A stretch of DNA of 64,000 bases, taken from Pyrocephalus nanus (taxonomy: Eukaryota > Chordata > Aves > Passeriformes > Tyrannidae). Shown here in pieces: positions 47,871 to 60,839 of the stretch (positions are counted from its first letter, which is position 1; every line of letters starts with the position of its first letter). A program made the translations under genes and the position numbers. Below the pieces are notes generated by a model. That model was not told the origin of the DNA. It saw only the letters and a list, made by a program, of their open reading frames with translations, and did not search any database. Location: contig CM076259.1 in the NCBI GenBank assembly GCA_038380795.1, forward strand, positions 66,121,741 to 66,185,740. Direction: 5' to 3'.

Positions 47871-50813
47871 GTAAGATGTTTCTCAATATCAGAAAAAAAA
47901 TGACATCAATTGTTGTCACATATATAACATATGTCACATACATAATTTTCACACAGCTCGTAATTCACATGATAATGGTCCTGGCTGAAGATATTTTCCA
48001 TGCTGTTTTTGTCTATATGAAATCAAAATTCACATGCATTTCATCTACTGTTCTTTTTTCTTTCCTTTGGACTATTTCCATAGCACCACAATATTTCTCT
48101 GTGATTGTTCTGCATGTGTGACCTCAAGCAACCTACCACTGTTGTTTCCAAATTAGGGAACAGGCAGGCACATGTCTTGGAGGAGGGTAATAGGCTCTGG
48201 ATATGCCTCTCAGCTGCTACTGCTGCCCCCCAGGTGAGATGGTGCCAACTGACAGGCTTTTGTTTTGCTCCAGAGAAGTCTTTTGTGCAGGGAGGCACAG
48301 CTGAAGTTGCACAGCTGCGCTTTTGGTGGCCACATACTAGGCGGGCCTGTTGTGAGGTTGTGTGAGGGCTTCTCCACGTCTGCTTCAGGTTTAAGATCAC
48401 CTGCCTGATTTCAGGCTGGAGCAGCAAAGATGCTCCAACAGCCAACAGTGATCTCATCTGGATGAACTGGAAGTAACAGCAACATATTTTATAGCCCTAT
48501 TAGCACTAAATAAATATCAATACACAGTTCAGCTCATTTTGACAAGATAGAGATCTTTTGAGAGTAGATATCTAAGAGCACTCAAGATCCTAAGAGAGGG
48601 GCATTATGCTCAAGATTTTGGGCTACACTCGGGGCTCATATACACTCATATATACTCATGCAATGCCTGCACCCTAATAATATTTGGAATTTATAAAATT
48701 CAGCAAGCTACCTTCACTGCCAATGCCACTATTAACACTATCTGGCTGTATAGATATTTAATCCCTTCTGATTACAGTATCACTTGCTCATGAATAAGTA
48801 CAGGAGGCTGTTAAGATGTATCTTTCCCTCTGGTATCCTCTACTTTCTCTGTAGCATCACTTGTCTTAATATACTTTGCAAACTTTTTGCATTACCTTTG
48901 AGGTTCCCTGACTCATAGAAATATATTGTGTGCACTGTTTCCACTTCTTCTTTTTAAGTTCTTATGAATGTCCTGCACTGTCTCTCAAGAGCTAAGCTTG
49001 CAGTTTTAAGTTCTTTGTCTCCTCTTGTGTGGAGATCTGCAGCAGGAGTTCATTCTAACTATTTCTTTTTATGTATTTATTAGTTGCTACTAACTTTATG
49101 CACAAAAAGTTACTGTCGCAGCCATTTCCCCACCTGAAATTGTGTCACTGGCCCTGTATTTTGACATAATTTTATTCTCCAGTATTTTCTCTTTTCACCC
49201 TCCACTTGAGGGGACACCTTAGATTTTATTTCACTTACAATAATCAGTTTCAGCTGTGCCCACCATCTCAAAATTAATAAATGTACTTCATTTTTCTTCT
49301 CCATTTCTTGCAGACATTTGTAAACATTTCAGTTCGTTGATCCTTTACATGTTTACATGTATTTTCATTTCCCTCTGTTGTGAGAGGCTCTTACAGTGGA
49401 TGGAATAAGACTCCTTGAGAAAGCCAGATATGATTTTAAGACTACTATACCATTTCTTCCTACATCAAACCAAGCAAAGGAAAGCAAACCATGAGCATTT
49501 TCAGAAACCCTGAAATTGAACCAGTTTATTTTTGTACTTATTTCCTCAAATTTAAGCCTAAATAAAGCAAGCAAGTTTCTTACTCATTCATAAATATTTT
49601 GTTGATCTTTTATAGTCTTCTGTGCTATCTATCCCTTTTCTTACCTGCTCCTAATATGGGAAGGAAAGCTTGCCATCATTAGGATTTATCTATCTTCTAT
49701 TTTAAAACTCCTGATTTTCTCAGCATATTCCACAAAACAGAGTCATGTGTGCCTGAATTTTTCTGGAAATTCCCGGGCATTATTTAGGAAATCTCTTAGT
49801 TTTATTATATATCATCAGCTGGATATCCAGAGGTGGATGGTGTAACCTTTTCCTGCCTAAAGACCTTTAATTTTTTATTTCCTGAAGGGTCAGCAAAAGG
49901 ATTGAATATCCATTTCATTTTTCAGTGTTAGTCTTTTAATTATTTGGGGGGATTATATTGCCTGCCAAGGTTGCCTCATTGTCATTACCTTTTCAGTGAC
50001 AAAATACCTACTGGAGTTACCAAGTTTAAAATGTTCTGTATGCAATATCTTAGTTTCTCTTTTTTGGGTCTATCATCTCTTATTTCTTGACCTGTCCTAA
50101 GGCTTTTTGGTCCTCATCATGCCATTTGCCTGGTTTGCCTTCCTTCATTCTTCAACAGTCTTGTAAGTCTATGAACCACTCTCTCAAAGGAAACCAAAGA
50201 AGAGATCCATGTGATCTCTTCATGTAATTTAACTTTATCTCACCAAAAAGTTTGATGTTTAGCCTGTGTGAACTGTCTGAACTTTCTCTGTTGTTAACCC
50301 AGAAAGAATGGTACTTCCAGCCTGTGACATAATCTATAAAAGTTTCTAAGCAAGATGAAATAAACTGTTTTCTGAGGAGATTTGCTGTGGACATGTCCAG
50401 TTCTTTCCATTACTTTTGAGAAAGAATGAATACTGACTTTATCTAGATGCCCCCCATACACAGCTGAATTTGGAAGAGGAAAACTTTAGATTTCCCTTGT
50501 TCCCTAAAATTCGAAATTCAGCAAAACCTACTGTATCAAGACATATATATGTTCTCTCCTGCCTTTGAAATCAACTGTCATTTGACAAAGGTTTTTAAAA
50601 AAGGTACAAGGTAGAGGTGCTATGTGCCAGATGAACATCAGCATTCATTAATTCACCTTTGGAGTTCTCATTATTTTCCTCACCTACTGCCTGTCTCCTG
50701 GAAGCAGGACATCTGGCAACAAAGTGGGAAAGTTAAATCCAAAATAACTTTGGGTGAACCAAAGTAATATAGCAATGGAGACAACAAACACTTTGCTCAC
50801 TTTGCTTTCTTTC

Positions 50814-50832
50814 TTTTTTTTTTTTTTTTTTT
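50814..50832. repeat. Poly(T) tract, 19 T
   Basis: Nineteen uninterrupted T after a TTTC-rich lead-in. No retroposon body is recognised next to it. Confidence 0.85.
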
Positions 50833-53005
50833 AATAAATCTCATTTACTGTGTTTTGTGTCATTTGTGGTTATGGTATGGTGTAGATTTGGAGCATGTGA
50901 GGCCACAGTTCCTAAGGAGTTTAGTATTTGATACATCTGTTAGCTGTGATATCTTTGGCACAGGCCCCAGAGGTGGAATTTACCTGAGTGGGAGATGTGA
51001 GTTCCAGCAATTTTGAATAGAGAGGTCTTAAAGCACAGATCTTCTATATTCTGAATGACTGTTTCAAAAGTCTGATTATAATATCTACACGGTAGCGCTG
51101 TAAGACTTTTTTTTTTTAACAAAAATAGTAATTCAATTGTCCTTAAATGCTTCTCACAGTGCATAACTGTAACCATTTAGGTGCTGAAGCCTACATGACT
51201 AGATTAACTGTGAATATTAAAAGACATCCAAAAGACAATTCTCTGCAGATATAGCACATGCAGAGTGAGATGAATTATCTTCCAGGGATACTTTCTACAT
51301 TAAACATGGAAAAATCCAACTTTCATATACCCAGTTAGAGGGAATTAAAAAAAAAAAAAGAAAAAAGAGGGAGAACCTAGATGTTCAAACAGGGAATTTA
51401 GTTTTGTGCTTATTATTTGTTTAATGTACACACCCTTTTCAAGGCTGTGAAAGGCTCCTTAAACTAGAATAAAGTTAAGATTTCATGTATGTTTCCCATG
51501 TTGTCTGTTGACTGCCCTGGCAATCCTCCTTCACAGTGGTTTTATCCCAAGACTCGTCCAACACTATCTCCACCAAGCCTCTGTTCCCAACTAGGAGCAC
51601 ACGCTGACGCTTTGGGCAGGACTCAAGCAGAAAGACACATAATGCTGTTGATGCTCATCAAGAGCAAATGGAAAGGTTAAACAGTCATTAGACAGCAAAG
51701 TAAGCCTGTTACAAAGCTTGTGAATATTTCAACAGTACCACTCTACCCAAGTGGATCCTCCATTTTAGTCCAGGTCAGCTGCCAGCAACCACAAAACATG
51801 GGAAGGGAGGAACTTACAGTGATCAAATATCCCATCGGGACAACCACTGGGAAAGAAAGGCCTTACTTGCCATGATCACAAGCGTTACTGAGGTTAGAGG
51901 CAGAAAGAACAGCACTGGCCATTGGCATAAATTCTTTCTTTCTTTTTTATAGTGTATCTCCTCTTGGTTGACAGCTACTCCAGACATTGTGCTGCTGGCA
52001 GGAAAGTGCAGGTGCTTAAGAAAGGAGCAAGCAGTAATACAGACATCTGTTTGGTTGGGTTTCATGGAAAATCTATATAAGCCACTTGGAACACACAGCC
52101 AAGCCTTGAGCAAACATTTCACTGAGGCAGCTAAGTGACATCTAGAGATTCAGTTCATTGGATGTAGAAATATCGTTAACTCAGCAGCATTTGTTTATAA
52201 CTTAGGCATAATGTATGATGCAGCTTCTGAGCTGTGTGATTTATCCAAATATCTAAAAGAAAGACATAACATTGCCAGAAGCTTATTCTGGGGTGTCAAA
52301 GCAGATTCAGGTTTTTGCATCAGTGGCTGACAATCCTGGCTCTTCTGCTGAAGAGGTTGTCAGTGCTTTTCAGAACATGTTCTTAAAAAAAATAAATCTC
52401 TACACTAGGGGAAATGTCTTAAAAGTGGTTACAGACAATTTTCATGAAGTCTTGAAAGTAACATATATTGCGAAATGCAGTTCACAAAAGCACTGAAAAT
52501 TAGCACTGCTCTGTACAGTATTTCTTGGGAAAATCACACAGTGTGATTGCATACCTCTTGATAGGAGGTGTCAGCTCCTGTGTTATGACCAAATTCTATA
52601 GTGGGTAATTATCTTCTGCTTATCTAAATTCCTCTCACAGTAAGATCTATTGTTTCACTTCACACCCTGAAACGCTGAGAAGTGCAGTGTTAGTGTACTT
52701 CTAACCAGAGATGGCTGCATTTGGTCATTGTTTTTGTGAAAATTTTCACTTTCACAGAATATTGGACAAATTGTCGCTGTATAGAAACTGGATTAAGAAT
52801 TTTTTCTAATGTTGGAAAAGGGAGAACTTGTAGCTCAAGGAAGTCACTATAAGGTAGAGAGCCAAAAAGACTTGATGTCTCTCAAGGAAACAAGAATTAG
52901 ATATGAAGAAAAAAGAAACTTCTGTGGTTTTTTACTCTCAAAATTTACTTTCTAAACTCAACAGGCATTTATTTTTATTAGCAAGAATGCCAAGGCTACT
53001 TTGGC

Positions 53006-53024
53006 TTTTTTTTTTTTTTTTTTT
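53006..53024. repeat. Poly(T) tract, 19 T
   Basis: Nineteen uninterrupted T. No retroposon body is recognised beside it. Confidence 0.85.
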
Positions 53025-54315
53025 CCCAGAGAAAGTACATTTTGCAGCAGCTTTATTTGTGGTAGTGACTTGAAGTAAGCATATGTAAGTACAAATACTT
53101 CAGATAAATGAGAAATTTTTTTTCTTAAAGCTGTTAAAAAAATATAAGAAAGAATGATAGAAAACAACAAACAAACTTGTTTTTGTAGTCACATCATATA
53201 CCCTGGGTTAGGTCTTTTTTCTTCAGTCAGTCCAGTCTTCTGACATCTGGCAACAAATTCTCACTTATATATACCTTTGTGCTTCATTCCCCTCTCTTAT
53301 AAAATCAGAGTTGGTTTTTCTGTTCAAGCTCAGAAAGGCCAGAGGTTATCAGATGAAAAAGATGTAGGGGAAAAAAGGCCATCAATCATGTAAATAAAGA
53401 TACTTATAGGAAAAGACAAATCTTAGAATGCAAAAATGGCCTTTGTTTAGGCATGTCAGAGCTCAACTTCAGTTTTCGCCATAGCTTTCACATACCTTTG
53501 AACTACTGCACGTGTTATATGGAATCAACTCTTTTTAATACATAAAACCATTCTGAGTTTTCCTTGAAGGAAAGTAGCACACAAAATTTTGGAAACTTAT
53601 GTAATTATCTAACATCTACCAGAATACATTTAACACAATAGAAGAATACCTCAGAATTATGAGTTTAACCTGTAAAAGGACTGCTTCAAAGTTCAAAATA
53701 TATGAATTTTCCTCCTCACATAAGTTGTGGACACCTCTGTTCTGGGACAGAATTTATGTTATGTGAACTTCATTTAGCCCAACTACATTACCCAAATCAA
53801 ATTAAGTCAAGTCTCTAAAGAGAAATTTAAAACTTGACACATATTCCTCACTTGACTTTGTTACACAGTAGAGTTTGTTAGTAATTAAAAGCTGACAGAA
53901 ACATCCAATTTAAATGCAAAGAACCAGAGTGTAAGTAGGTACCGAGTATGCAAAAAGAGACAAACAAAGAAAAAAAATGTTTAGCTACATTTAAAGATAC
54001 TAATGAAGAAACAAATGAGCTATTGCTATTGCTCTTTAACTCTCATAGAATTTAATAAATCTGCAATATTGTTTTGCAACTCTGTGTCACTGCACAACTC
54101 CTCCCATTTCTTCCCAGAAAAGCCAACTGCAAGTGGTAGGTTTGGTTTTCTAGTTACGCATTCCTGAGGCACTGTAGCAACCATGCAGCAGCCATGGAGT
54201 GGAAGTTCTTATTCGTTTGTAGTCTATTCTTAAAGGTTTATGCAGAAGAGCTAAAGCCCAATGACTTTCCAAAATATACACCTGCTGCGATTGTTCACCT
54301 ATTCAGATTTTTTCG

Positions 54316-54950
54316 GTATCATAGAATCATGGAATGGTGTGGATTGGAAGGGACTTTAAAGATCATTTCATTTCAACCTCCCTTGTCATGATCAGGGAAC
54401 TTTCTGCTAAACCAGGTTGCTCATTGGTCCATCTAGCCTGGCTTTGAACATTTCCAGGGACTGGGCATCTACTGCTTCTCTGGGCAATCTGTTCAGTGCC
54501 TCACCACCCTTACAGTAAAAGATTTCTTGCTAATATCCAATCTAAACCTACTCTTTTTCTGTTCAAAGCCATTATCCCTTGTCCTATCACTACATGCCCT
54601 TGTAAACAGTGCCTTTCTTACTCTTTTGTAGTCTGCCTTTAGTTACTGAAAGGCTTCAATTAGGTAGCCCCAGAGCCTTCTCTTCTCCAGGATGAATAAT
54701 CCAAATTCTCTCAGCCTTTCCTAACAGGAGAGGTGCTCTATTGCTCTGATCACCTTTGTGACCCTCCTCTGTACTCATTCCAACAGATCAATGTCCTTCC
54801 TGTGCTGACGACCCCAGAGCTGGATGCAGTGCTCAAGGTGGGGCCTCATAAGAGCAGAGGGACAGAATCACCTCCCTCACCCTGCTGGTCACACTTTTGA
54901 TGCAGCCTAGGACACAATCAACTTTTTGGGCTTTAAGAGTAGTATAGAGG
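54316..54950 (-). mobile_element. CR1 LINE fragment, 3' end
   Basis: The plus strand begins with ATCATAGAATCATGGAATGG, the inverted double octamer, then GGATTGGAAGGGACTTTAAA, CACTACATGCCCTTGTAAAC, CCTTCTCTTCTCCAGGATG, GAGAGGTGCTCTATTGCTC and GCTGGATGCAGTGCTCAAGG. It fades at about 54950, after the GATGCAGCCTAGGACACAAT block. The copy is 5'-truncated and about 0.6 kb long. Sequence to about 55060 could be a diverged continuation, but I cannot align it. Confidence 0.92.
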
Positions 54951-57597
54951 CTCTTCTGTGTGTTCTGTGCCCCACACAAAATTTTGACAAAGCAGTGGTT
55001 TTCCTCAAATCCTTTAAAAATAACCCTGCCCACTGGTCCTCACGTTCCTAGCTGGCCATTGATTAGGTTCCAGATCCTGACTTTTCATTCATACAGCCGA
55101 CTATTTCTAAAGACACAAAATTAACAATATTACTGCTAGGTCAAGTCAGGCAAATAATTTTGTCTATATTCAGTTCTCAAGTTGTAACATATTTCTCTAC
55201 CTTTCTGAAAATATTATAAAGATAAATTAATTTAAAATTTGTGAGATGCTGAGAATGCACATTGATGATTTCCAATTAAAAAGAAAAATAAATAAAGAAG
55301 CTGTGTGTATAAACCACTGTTCACCAGTGCCACCCCAGGACAGAAACCAAAACTGAACTGCAGTTAAAGAATTCTATGTACAATACACCCTTTGCTGAGA
55401 CATATGGCAAAGTTCTTAGGGTCCTGTGAGTGCTCTTGTTCCCACAGTCTCCTTAAGGTCAGTGTGGTTTTTCACAATTATTAATGACAGTTTCTTAACC
55501 AAAGCAACCTCCTTAGTATCTCTGACTGATGGGTGGGTTGTGATTTAGTAGTTATGGGTTTCAGCAGCATATAAGTCAAACAGTGTTTGTTGTTTATAGT
55601 TGTTTTTCTGTTAAATGGAATATTATACTCTCCCAAAAAGACTTTGTTACTGTCTTTATTTCAACATGGTACTGACTGACATATGCCAATTTACTTGTCA
55701 TCATATTCAACACGTCAGTATTAACATTTTCCTAAACTGATTTAGGTTTTTTCTCACAAAACAAGTTTTAATAGCAGCTCCTTAGGGCTATGAACATGTT
55801 TTTGCTACATGATAGGATGAAAAAAATAAAAGAAAATCCATATTTATTCATTATCATATATATAATTTACATTGGGTAAACTGGAAAATGCTTTCAAGAA
55901 TCAACTAACATGAAAAGCATATTTGATAAACATGAATCCTTTTTATAATTTATACTCTGCTTTTGCAGGTTTCTGCAATATATTCTGACTTATATCAGAC
56001 TTTTTTATGATTTAAACATAAAGACTTTTTTTAAGCTAATCATACAAAACTTTATCAAGTGAGACTCTCTAAAAAGACAAGAAGGCATTTAAATATATAA
56101 CTTAAAATGCTCAAAATTTTAGTTGTAAGCACAGAGAATGATATACCCCATTTCTGGTTTTCAAAAGTCGAAAACAGGGACTGTGTTTTCACTCATTTAT
56201 AAAGCTTTCTAATCTGTCAGCCACACACTCAGTGCATCAGATCAAGCAAGTAGTTAAACTTCTAGCTTCCAGCTTCTTTCAATTTAGGAACAACAGAAAT
56301 TTAGAAGCCTCAATTTATTGTGTTTTTTAATATGGAGCAATACACAACAGTTTTTAAAACTGTGAAAAACACAAAACCAAAGGAAGAATGAAAGCACTTG
56401 CAAAAAGCATACATGCTTGCATATTATCTTTATTGTAAGTGCTTCATAATTTGTGAAAACTGAAATCTTGATATTTGGTTCATACCTGGGAAGAGAATGA
56501 ACATTTTCTTTGGTTAACAGTCTTTAGGAACAGCAGAAAGAAACACACTCAGGTCCCTGGGCTTCACTTCAGGTTACTGTACCATTTTGACTCAACCATT
56601 GTCCCAACCCTGGGATTGGTTGCTCAGTGTAATCTCACACCCAACAGCGCACAGGCAGCCAATCCCAATGCAAAATATGGGCAAGGTCATAGTAGTGTAA
56701 CACACTCCAATAACTCAGAGATTACAAAAGACATTAAAATTCTGATGCCCCATTCATAAGGAAAAGATTGTAATGAGAGCAGAGAATGGCACAACATTAA
56801 TTCATTGTGTGACAAAGAATATAATGAGAATGGGAAATAGTACAAACATAACTCATTCTTGTTACAGCTTTAAGATTGTAATGTCATGGTTCATATCACA
56901 TACTTAGGAAGAAAGGTATGGTAGAAGAAGAGTTGCTAATCTGAATGCAGCACACATTACTATAAATGCAATATAATAAAAAAATGAAACATTACGTAGA
57001 AATGGTTTCTTAAAAGTGTTATAATTTCTCTGTATACTTTTGTTAATAATTTATTAATACTGTTGATATGTAGGGTTGCAGTGTGTGTGTGCAGTTATTA
57101 ACAGAGCTGTCCTCAAAATCTTTTTACTCTTGTATATCTTTAGAAATCAATTACAATTAAAAATAAAAATATTGAGAACAGTATCTGTGTCTTTCATGAC
57201 ATTCATTACAAATATGCCAAGACACAGCCAGTCATGTTTAGTCATTATTTCTGATACAGTGAAAAGAAATAAAGCTGTAAAACAAGTAATGCATTTACAT
57301 CCTGAAATTATTGAATGACTTTAGTTATTGCTCAGCTACCATTCACTCAGTGATGTGCAATATCCTACCTAATGTAGTAGACTTTATTGAAACATTTAAC
57401 TGATAAGACATTAAAAGTCTTTGACCATCCATCTGAGAGTCTGACAAAGCTCAAAGCAACGTATGTCATTCCTTGAGCTCAGTGTAGAATCACCAAATCT
57501 ATGCATTTCATTTTGTTTTTAAAACATTACCTTTGTGGCTATTTTTGTTAAATATAAAAATACAAAGGTCCTCAAAGACACTCCAAGTATATTAAAA
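54951..57597. other. No gene seen
   Basis: AT-rich DNA with short frames only. The frame at 56475-56759 (94 codons) spans an imperfect hairpin (56611-56667) and has no known motif. Confidence 0.5.
56611..56667. repeat. Imperfect inverted repeat (hairpin)
   Basis: TGGGATTGGTTGC (56611-56623) pairs with GCAGCCAATCCCA (56655-56667), with one G-T wobble, around a loop of about 31 bases. Pairing does not extend well beyond the 13-bp stem, so it does not look like a miRNA precursor. Confidence 0.7.
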
Positions 57598-58066
57598 TTA
57601 AAGCAATGTTGCTTTGGAGATTATCTTGTCCAGCTCCCCAGCTCAAGCAGGATGACCTAGAACCAGTTGTCTAGGACTATGTCCAGACAGCTTTTGAATG
57701 TCTCTAAAAATGGAGACAACCCAAGTTCTCTGGACAACTTCTAGTTTTCAGTCAATCTCACAGTAAAAAAGCGTTCCCTGATGTTCAAACAGAATCCTCT
57801 GTGTTTCAGTGTGCGCCCATTGCCTCTTGTCCTATGACTGGGCACTACTTAAGAGATTGGCTCTGTCCTCCTTGCCCTCTCCCTTCAGGTATCTATGTAC
57901 ATTGATAAGATCCCTTCCCAATTTATTCAAGTTGAACAGCCCCAGGTCTCTTAGCCCTTCCTTACGGGAGAGATGCTGCAGTCTCTTCATCATCTTCATG
58001 GCCCTTCACTGATATCTCTCCAGTAACTACATATCTCTAAACATAGCAAAAGAGGTGTGACCTTGC
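57598..58066 (-). mobile_element. CR1 LINE fragment, 3' region
   Basis: The plus strand reads GAGATTATCTTGTCCAGCTC, GCTCAAGCAGGATGACCTAG, GACAGCTTTTGAATGTCTC, GCCCATTGCCTCTTGTCCTA, GAACAGCCCCAGGTCTCTTA and GGAGAGATGCTGCAGTCTCT, the inverted 3' half of a CR1 of the branch with the CAAGCAGGGTGACCTAGAGC block. The terminal octamers are missing or decayed, and the 5' end is truncated near GAGGTGTGACC. It faces a plus-strand CR1 about 165 bases away. Confidence 0.88.
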
Positions 58067-58229
58067 CAGTGCTGAGGGGAGGTTACTGGTACCAATTAGA
58101 GAAAAGATCAAAAATACTTTGCTCTCGAATTAGGAAAAAAAATATATTCAAAATAATTTACTCTTGAATCAGATGATCTACCACTTTTCAGATGAGAAGG
58201 TTAAGGCTTTGAACTAGATCAACTACCAT

Positions 58230-58978
58230 ACAAAGGGGAGAGCTGGATTATGCACCTGGGATGGGGAAACCCCAGATGTACCTACAGACTGGGGAAGGAG
58301 ATGCTGGAAAGAAGTGCTATGGGAAGGGACCTGGGGGTCCTGGTCAACGACAAGTTCAAAATGAGTCAGAAGTGCCCTGGCAGCCAGGAGGGCCAGGTGT
58401 GTCCTGGGGGGCATCAACAAAGCATCACCAGCCAGTTGAGGGAGGTGATTTTCCTGCACAGCTCTGCATACCTTGAATATTGTGTGCAGTTTTGAGCACC
58501 ACAATATCAGAAAGATGTTAAGCTCTTAAGAGTCCAGAGGAGGTCAACGAAGATGGTGAAGGGCCTTGAGGGGAAGCCATATGAGGAGTGGCTGAGGTCG
58601 TTTGGTCTGTTCAGCCTGGAGAAGAGGAGACTGAGGGGAGACCTCATTGCAGTCTACAACTCCTTGTGAGGGGAGAAGGAGGGGCAGGCACTGATCTCTC
58701 TCTTCTCTGCGGTGACCAGTGACAGGACCCAAGGGGATGGCCTGAAATTGTGTCAGGGGAAGTTTAGGATGGATATTAGAAAAAGGTTCTCCACCCAGAG
58801 GGTAGTTGGGACTGGGACAGGCTTCTCAGGAAAGTGGTCACAGCATCAGGCCTGACAGAGTTCAGGAAGAGCTTGGATGATCCTCTCAGGCACATTGTGT
58901 GACTCTTGGGGATGGTCCTGTGCAGGGCTAAGGGTTGGACTTGTGGATCCCTTCCAATCCAGCATAGTCTATGACCTA
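58230..58978 (+). mobile_element. CR1 LINE fragment, C-terminal ORF2 and 3' end
   Basis: Plus-strand CR1, 5'-truncated. An 81-codon frame (58250-58495) starts MHLGWGNPRCTYRLGKEML and continues to RDLGVLV, SQK and REVIF, ending at LEYCVQF. Within it the C-A-L-A-A block is read as C-P-G-S-Q because TGTGCC is TGCC, the same change as in the copy at 1859-2096. Downstream are CAGAGGAGGTCAACGAAGAT, TTCAGCCTGGAGAAGAGGAG, GGATGGCCTGAAATTGTGTC and AGGAAGAGCTTGGATGATC, with a decayed end AGTCTATGACC at about 58973. Confidence 0.92.
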
Positions 58979-60839
58979 GATCCCTTACAATACGAACCCT
59001 TACAATATTATTGGCAAACTTATAGAGATTTATTGTAATCAAATAAATATTGTAATAAAATAAAGTTATAGAGATTTATTGTAATAAAATAAATAAAAAC
59101 ATTTCTTTTTTCTCTCTTCTAAAATGAAAGCTGTTAACAAAATTGTAAAGTTGTTTAAAAACTTTATTTGTATTAAACTTAGTCTATTCATTTGTTTAAA
59201 AGGTAATTGTTTCTTCAGAATCATAGTTCTATTTGTAGTAAGTTGGTTAAAAAAAGGGAAATGCTTTTATGTGATTACTGTTTTTTCTAATCTAGGTGGA
59301 TTTATTTTATTCCATATTTGTATAAATAAGCACATTGCAAAAAGTGGCAAATGTGGTTTTATATGTGTTATTTTATTATCTAGATTAATTCTAGGTGCAT
59401 TGTCAAAATGAGATAGGTGTAAAGACCATAAGCAGAGGGAAAAATGTGATTGTGTGAGGGATGTTATGACAGTTCCATATGCATAATACATGCATCCCAG
59501 GAGGCAATTCTGCATCTGTTACATATATTTATGTATTTTTACTTGTACTTTCGGATATACTTAAGATTTATGGTGATAGATTCGATCCCCTTAAAGATAA
59601 TAAAAGGAAAACAGGCAACAAGGGTATGATTTCGTTAGTGAGTAAAGTGTGAAAAGGGTGTGAAAGTTGTGCACCTGGCAGGCTCTGTGAAGGTTAAGGA
59701 TTTTCTATTCTCAATACTTAGTAACCTTTCTACAGTGGTTTTCAAAATACTTTCAAAACAAAACTCTAATAGATTTGATCTATGTGCAGCTAAAGTATGT
59801 TTCTGTTCATTATAATGACTGAAAGAGGGTAAGAAAACAATTGCTAGATGTTAAAGACTAACACAGGAATGATGAAGACATTTTGTGAGTGAAAAGAAAA
59901 ATCCTGAAGTCTCAGGGAATGAAGAAAGTGATGATAAATGAAGACAACAGCACAAGGGTAAAAAGACAGAAAAGATAAAATGGCTAAAGAGGCAGACGTT
60001 TTATACAACTAACTCTTTGAAGAAAAAACACACTATGTTGTACTGTTATGACATTTTCTGACCATTGAATTTTCTATGAAGAGATAAATGAGCCTTCTAC
60101 TAGCTTCCATTAGACAGCAGGTATTTTTTTAGTTTTTTTTATACAGGAGATTTGAAAAACCACCTTCTGCAGAAAATTCCTAGATACACTTACAGGACAA
60201 AGGATAATATATTTGCAGTTTAATTTTGACTCTTTGAAGCAGTGACTTTTGTACAGTCTTCTTTGAACATTAGAAGACCATCTACAGGAAGAAACAAACA
60301 GAAAGGTCTACCTTAAGGCACAAACCAGAGAGAAGCTTCAACATTCAGATGTATGTAATTCTACAATTGCCTCTTATACAGTTTTATGAAGCTTCTTTGA
60401 AGACATCTCATATTGATCACTGTCAGAGACAGGCTGTTACACCAGATGAGCTGCTCATCTCGCCTGGTATTTCAATTGTTATATATTGCAAAAAAAATCC
60501 CAAACCCAAAACTTGAAAGATAGGGAACGAAGGAAACCATAAAAGTGACAATATAAATTTGACAATATTTTCTTTCAAATGTAATATTTTGAAGCCATTT
60601 TCATTTTCCTGAACAGCAGAAGAAACCGAAATTGTTTACAAAATTTAAGATATCCATAAAAATTAGTACAGAAGTTATTGTTACTGACTAGGTAATAAAA
60701 ACATACTTTCATATACTGTCAACAAAAAACATCTAACAACTCCTATTTCTCTCATCTGGAAGAAAGAAGTCAAACAGTTCTTGCCTACTACACCAAAAAT
60801 GTTTTGATCCGATTATTAAAATTATCAGAGAGATGTCTC
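58979..60839. other. No gene seen
   Basis: AT-rich DNA between the CR1 at 58230 and the probable LTR at 60840. It holds a 46-bp-period repeat at 59021 (listed). The frame at 59124-59411 is hydrophobic, T-rich and motif-free. Confidence 0.5.
59021..59100 (+). repeat. Tandem duplication, 46-bp period
   Basis: TATAGAGATTTATTGTAAT occurs at 59021-59039 and again at 59067-59085, each followed by an AAATAAA-rich tail. It begins about 45 bases after the 3' end of the CR1 copy at 58230-58978. Confidence 0.85.

Larger units (their letters stand above)
47871..54315. other. No gene seen; one GC-richer patch
   Basis: Mostly AT-rich. A patch at about 48110-48460 is visibly richer in G and C and carries a 138-codon minus-strand frame (48041-48457) and an 86-codon plus-strand frame, neither recognisable. 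T19 tracts lie at 50814-50832 and 53006-53024, and an A-rich run at 51347-51366. A possible signal-peptide-like start at 54194 is given under findings. Confidence 0.45.

Noticed and set aside
54951..55060. Continuation of the CR1 fragment beyond 54950
   Set aside because: After the GATGCAGCC block I cannot align it to CR1 landmarks, so the element was ended there.
59579..59589. GATTCGATCCC, a match to the tRNA box B
   Set aside because: No TpsiC stem pairs around it, and no box A or cloverleaf can be folded upstream.
59733..59750. CAGTGGTTTTCAAAAT resembling a hAT/Charlie terminal repeat
   Set aside because: No matching inverted terminus within a few kb and no 8-bp duplication seen.
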